A DNA stretch of 48,526 nucleotides from Actinomyces sp. (GTDB lineage Bacteria > Actinomycetota > Actinomycetes > Actinomycetales > Actinomycetaceae). Made by a program: the position numbers and the translations under genes. The DNA is taken from positions 1-48,526 of the forward strand of contig NZ_JAUNHI010000018.1 in assembly GCF_030524025.1 (NCBI RefSeq). The letters are read 5' to 3'. The notes below the pieces were generated by a model, which saw only the letters and a list, made by a program, of their open reading frames with translations, ran no database searches and was not told the origin of the DNA. Of the stretch, positions 46,646 to 48,526 are shown in pieces; positions within the stretch are counted from its first letter, which is position 1; every line of letters starts with the position of its first letter.

Positions 46646-47950
46646 TCAGATGACACCGGCCTCGTTGAGCGCCGACATGCCGCTCTTGATCTCGAGGTGT
46701 CCTCTGTCCCGATCTCGGGGTGTCATATCTCCCGATCTCGGGGTGTGGGCACGCCTGGCGGCCGCGAGCGCGCCGGGAAGGACCGCCAGCAGGCGCTCGA
46801 CGTCGGCGTCGGTGGTGTTCAGGCTCATGGACACCCTCAGCGTCGAGCGGGCCTCCTCGTGTCCGTGGCCCATCGCCAGCAGGACGTGGCTGGGGCGGCT
46901 CACGCCGGCGTGGCAGGCCGATCCCGCCGATGCGTCGATGCCCGCCAGGTCCATGCTCATGAGGAGCGCCTCGGGCGAGACCTCCTCGAACCACAGGTGG
47001 GCGGTGCCCGGAAGGTGGGGGGCCTCGGCCGGGAGCGTGGCGTGGACGCCCGGCAGAGCCGTCGCTCCCTCCAGGACCCGGCTGCGTAGCGTCTCCAGCC
47101 GCGTCGCCTCCTCATGCTGCTCGGCCACCGCCAGCTCGACGGCCAGTGCGAGGGCCCGCGCCCCCACGAGGTCCTGGGTGCCCGAGCGCAGTCCCCGCTC
47201 CTGACGTCCGCCGCCGGTGGGGCAGATCAGCTCCAGGTCGCGCCGGGCGACCAGTGCCCCCGTCCCCACCGGGGCACCGAGTTTGTGTCCCGACAGGCTG
47301 AGGGCGTCCAGCCCCCACCCGCGGACGTCGACCGGGACCCGGCCCAGGGCCGCCACGGCGTCGGAGTGGACCGGGATGTACCCGCCGCGCCCGGGACGGT
47401 CCTGGCCGCTGGCGGCGCGCACAGTCGCCACGACCGTGGCCATGTCCTGGACGATGCCGGTCTCGTTGTTGGCCGTCATGATGCTGACCAGGGCGACGGG
47501 CCCGGTGGAGACGGCCCGGGCCAGACCATCGGCGAGCACGCGGCCGGCCGGGTCGACCGGGGCCTGGACGTGCTCCGCGCCCAGGTGCTCGGCGGCGGTG
47601 CGTGCCGAGTCGAGGACCGCCGGGTGCTCGATGGGGGAGGTGACCAGGCGCGGGGCGGGCACGCCGGCGGCGCGGGCTGCCAGCACCCGGCCCGCCACGA
47701 CCAGGGAGTCGGCCTCGGTGCCCCCGGAGGTGAGGATCACCTCGTGGGGGTCGACGTCGAGGGCGGCGGCGAGCCGGGCGCGCGCCTGCTCCAGCAGCGC
47801 TCCGGCTCGACGGCCCGAAGCGTGGCGGGCGGCGGGATTGGCCGAACCGGCCAGTCCGGCGGCCAAGTCCTCCCGGACCTGCTCGGCGACCTCGGGGCGC
47901 ACAGGGCAGGTCGCGGCGTGGTCCAGGTAGACGCGCGCAGGTGAGCTCAT
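46646..47950 (-). CDS. Cysteine desulfurase
   Basis: A 434-residue PLP-dependent enzyme of the NifS/IscS group that mobilises sulfur from cysteine, here for MnmA. It starts VYLDHAATCPVRPEV; the PLP lysine is K223 in SLSGHKLG, and the catalytic cysteine C346 is in ASAGSACHAGVSRPS. Conserved sequence ends near residue 400 (LLAVLPGALAAARRA). The last 33 residues, HTPRSGDMTPRDRDRGHLEI and onward, are not family-like and are encoded across a 23-bp tandem repeat (46688-46746), so the original C-terminus seems to have been replaced. The ATG at 47950 lies 6 nt after TACCCT and is probably leaderless. Confidence 0.93.
   Translation of the reverse strand: MSSPARVYLDHAATCPVRPEVAEQVREDLAAGLAGSANPAARHASGRRAGALLEQARARLAAALDVDPHEVILTSGGTEADSLVVAGRVLAARAAGVPAPRLVTSPIEHPAVLDSARTAAEHLGAEHVQAPVDPAGRVLADGLARAVSTGPVALVSIMTANNETGIVQDMATVVATVRAASGQDRPGRGGYIPVHSDAVAALGRVPVDVRGWGLDALSLSGHKLGAPVGTGALVARRDLELICPTGGGRQERGLRSGTQDLVGARALALAVELAVAEQHEEATRLETLRSRVLEGATALPGVHATLPAEAPHLPGTAHLWFEEVSPEALLMSMDLAGIDASAGSACHAGVSRPSHVLLAMGHGHEEARSTLRVSMSLNTTDADVERLLAVLPGALAAARRAHTPRSGDMTPRDRDRGHLEIKSGMSALNEAGVI
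46688..46746. repeat. 23-bp tandem repeat, 2.6 copies
   Basis: GATCTCG(A/G)GGTGTC begins at 46688, 46711 and 46734, a strict 23-bp period ending in CTCCC or GTCCC. It lies in the 3' end of the cysteine desulfurase gene. Tandem short repeats of this kind occur at the ends of some insertion sequences (for example the IS21 family), but no transposase is present. Confidence 0.8.
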
Positions 47951-47956
47951 GCCCGC

Positions 47957-47962
47957 AGGGTA
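47957..47962 (-). promoter_or_regulatory. -10 box of leaderless desulfurase promoter
   Basis: TACCCT on the minus strand ends 6 nt before the ATG at 47950; no ribosome binding site. Confidence 0.45.
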
Positions 47963-48175
47963 CGTGTGCGGGCAGCCGAACGGTGGGACCAGGATCGCAA
48001 CGCTGGCCGAAACTTCATCCTGTTACCCGGGTATGGACACAGTCTTGGTGTTTCATGGGCAAGACCTGAACGGCCAACTAAAGCAGTATGCGAACCGACG
48101 GAGACACGTAATTGTGACAACAAAAAACAATCCCTATTAAACAAACCGTCCTGAATCAAGCAGGGCAAAATGCCC

Positions 48176-48205
48176 TTGACATAGAGCCTGACGCCGTGTT
48201 ACGGT
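48176..48205 (+). promoter_or_regulatory. Promoter of the gene at the right edge
   Basis: A consensus TTGACA (48176-48181), an 18-nt spacer and TACGGT (48200-48205). The leader of about 65 nt includes the palindrome at 48231-48244. Bases 47963-48175 hold no supported gene and fall in GC content from left to right. Confidence 0.65.
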
Positions 48206-48230
48206 TTTTTTGCGTTATATTCAGTAGCGC

Positions 48231-48244
48231 ATATCTGCAGATAT
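48231..48244. promoter_or_regulatory. Perfect 14-bp palindrome, possible operator
   Basis: ATATCTGCAGATAT lies between the promoter and the ribosome binding site of the last gene, a position suited to a repressor dimer. No cognate regulator is identifiable in the window. Confidence 0.4.
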
Positions 48245-48275
48245 GTCCATCACTCCAAAACAAGGAGATCGATAG

Positions 48276-48526
48276 ATGACCAACCAGATGACATTGCCCT
48301 CCTCGAATGAGCCCGAGTTGTTGGCGAACAACGCATTCGGATCCGTCGACGAAGGTTTCGTCAACTCCCACAATCTGCCGACGATTTCAAAGTTTCGATT
48401 ATCGATCGTACGGACTTACGGAGTTCCAGTGCAGGCAGAAATCCTGGTATCTGAGAAATGGAGTTCCGAACAAGGGGGGTGCCCCTATGTGGTGTGTCAA
48501 GCGGCTGTGGGTAGTTTCGTGGCTGG
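48276..48526 (+). CDS. Unrecognised gene, 5' part only
   Basis: ATG at 48276 follows AAGGAG (48262-48267) with ideal spacing and a good promoter, and 83 codons remain open to the edge of the window. The peptide starts MTNQMTLPSSNEPELLANNA, has no signal peptide or membrane segment at its start, and near the edge contains GGCPYVVCQAAVGSF. Codon use and GC content are unlike the housekeeping genes in the window, suggesting transfer. The order, a polar N-terminal region and then Gly-Gly followed by a Cys-rich hydrophobic stretch, could be a peptide precursor, but the sequence may simply be the start of a longer protein. No family is recognised. Confidence 0.6.
   Translation, partial: MTNQMTLPSSNEPELLANNAFGSVDEGFVNSHNLPTISKFRLSIVRTYGVPVQAEILVSEKWSSEQGGCPYVVCQAAVGSFVA

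Noticed and set aside
47947-48168. Small frames on both strands right of the desulfurase
   Set aside because: They run over its promoter and have no ribosome binding sites or protein-like pattern.

Overview
The window is GC-rich (roughly 70% by eye) and very probably comes from an actinobacterium of the family Actinomycetaceae, most likely Actinomyces. The basis is gene content and order: sucC-sucD-DUF6350-purN, a DUF6318-type lipoprotein, a DUF3017 membrane protein after purH, the GlgE alpha-glucan pathway, and many start codons placed 6-7 nt after a TANNNT box (leaderless transcription). The assignment is inference; there is no rRNA or marker gene here.

Layout. 1-604: inverted repeats and two small, lower-GC reading frames, one a 33-residue membrane peptide. 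636-5826: a ClC-type anion transporter (minus) and a heterodimeric ABC exporter (plus). 5930-8287: a eukaryote-like tandem-domain phosphofructokinase. 8520-12617: sucC, sucD, a DUF6350 membrane protein and purN in one overlapping operon. 12618-14539: an interruption of the usual purN-purH neighbourhood by a hairpin-rich gene-free stretch and two opposing secreted-protein genes, one frameshifted. 14721-16978: purH under a ZTP riboswitch, then a DUF3017 protein. 17158-19688: a dicarboxylate/amino-acid symporter and malate dehydrogenase. 19837-26920: a small zinc-binding-type protein, a conserved hypothetical, a GntR regulator, a DivIVA-like coiled-coil protein, and a membrane protein/lipoprotein/CnoX-like group.

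27050-42572 is an alpha-glucan and trehalose block: glgP, a small GH13 enzyme, glgB, maltokinase, treS, glgE, and glgX, with trpS embedded. TreS turns trehalose into maltose, maltokinase makes maltose-1-phosphate, GlgE polymerises it and GlgB branches it, while GlgP and GlgX break the glucan down. The block is divided into several transcription units by strong hairpins and separate promoters. 42710-44471 holds etfB-etfA. 44731-45422 is an ABC ATPase/permease pair that has lost its middle sections. 45435-47950 is a cysteine desulfurase-mnmA unit for tRNA 2-thiolation; the desulfurase tail contains a 23-bp tandem repeat. 47951-48526 is a lower-GC segment with a good promoter, a perfect palindrome and the start of an unrecognised gene cut by the window edge.

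No tRNA, rRNA, CRISPR array, intact transposase or phage gene was seen. The best candidates for something new are the two lower-GC edges of the window, the purN-purH interruption, the deleted ABC pair, and the repeat-bearing desulfurase tail.
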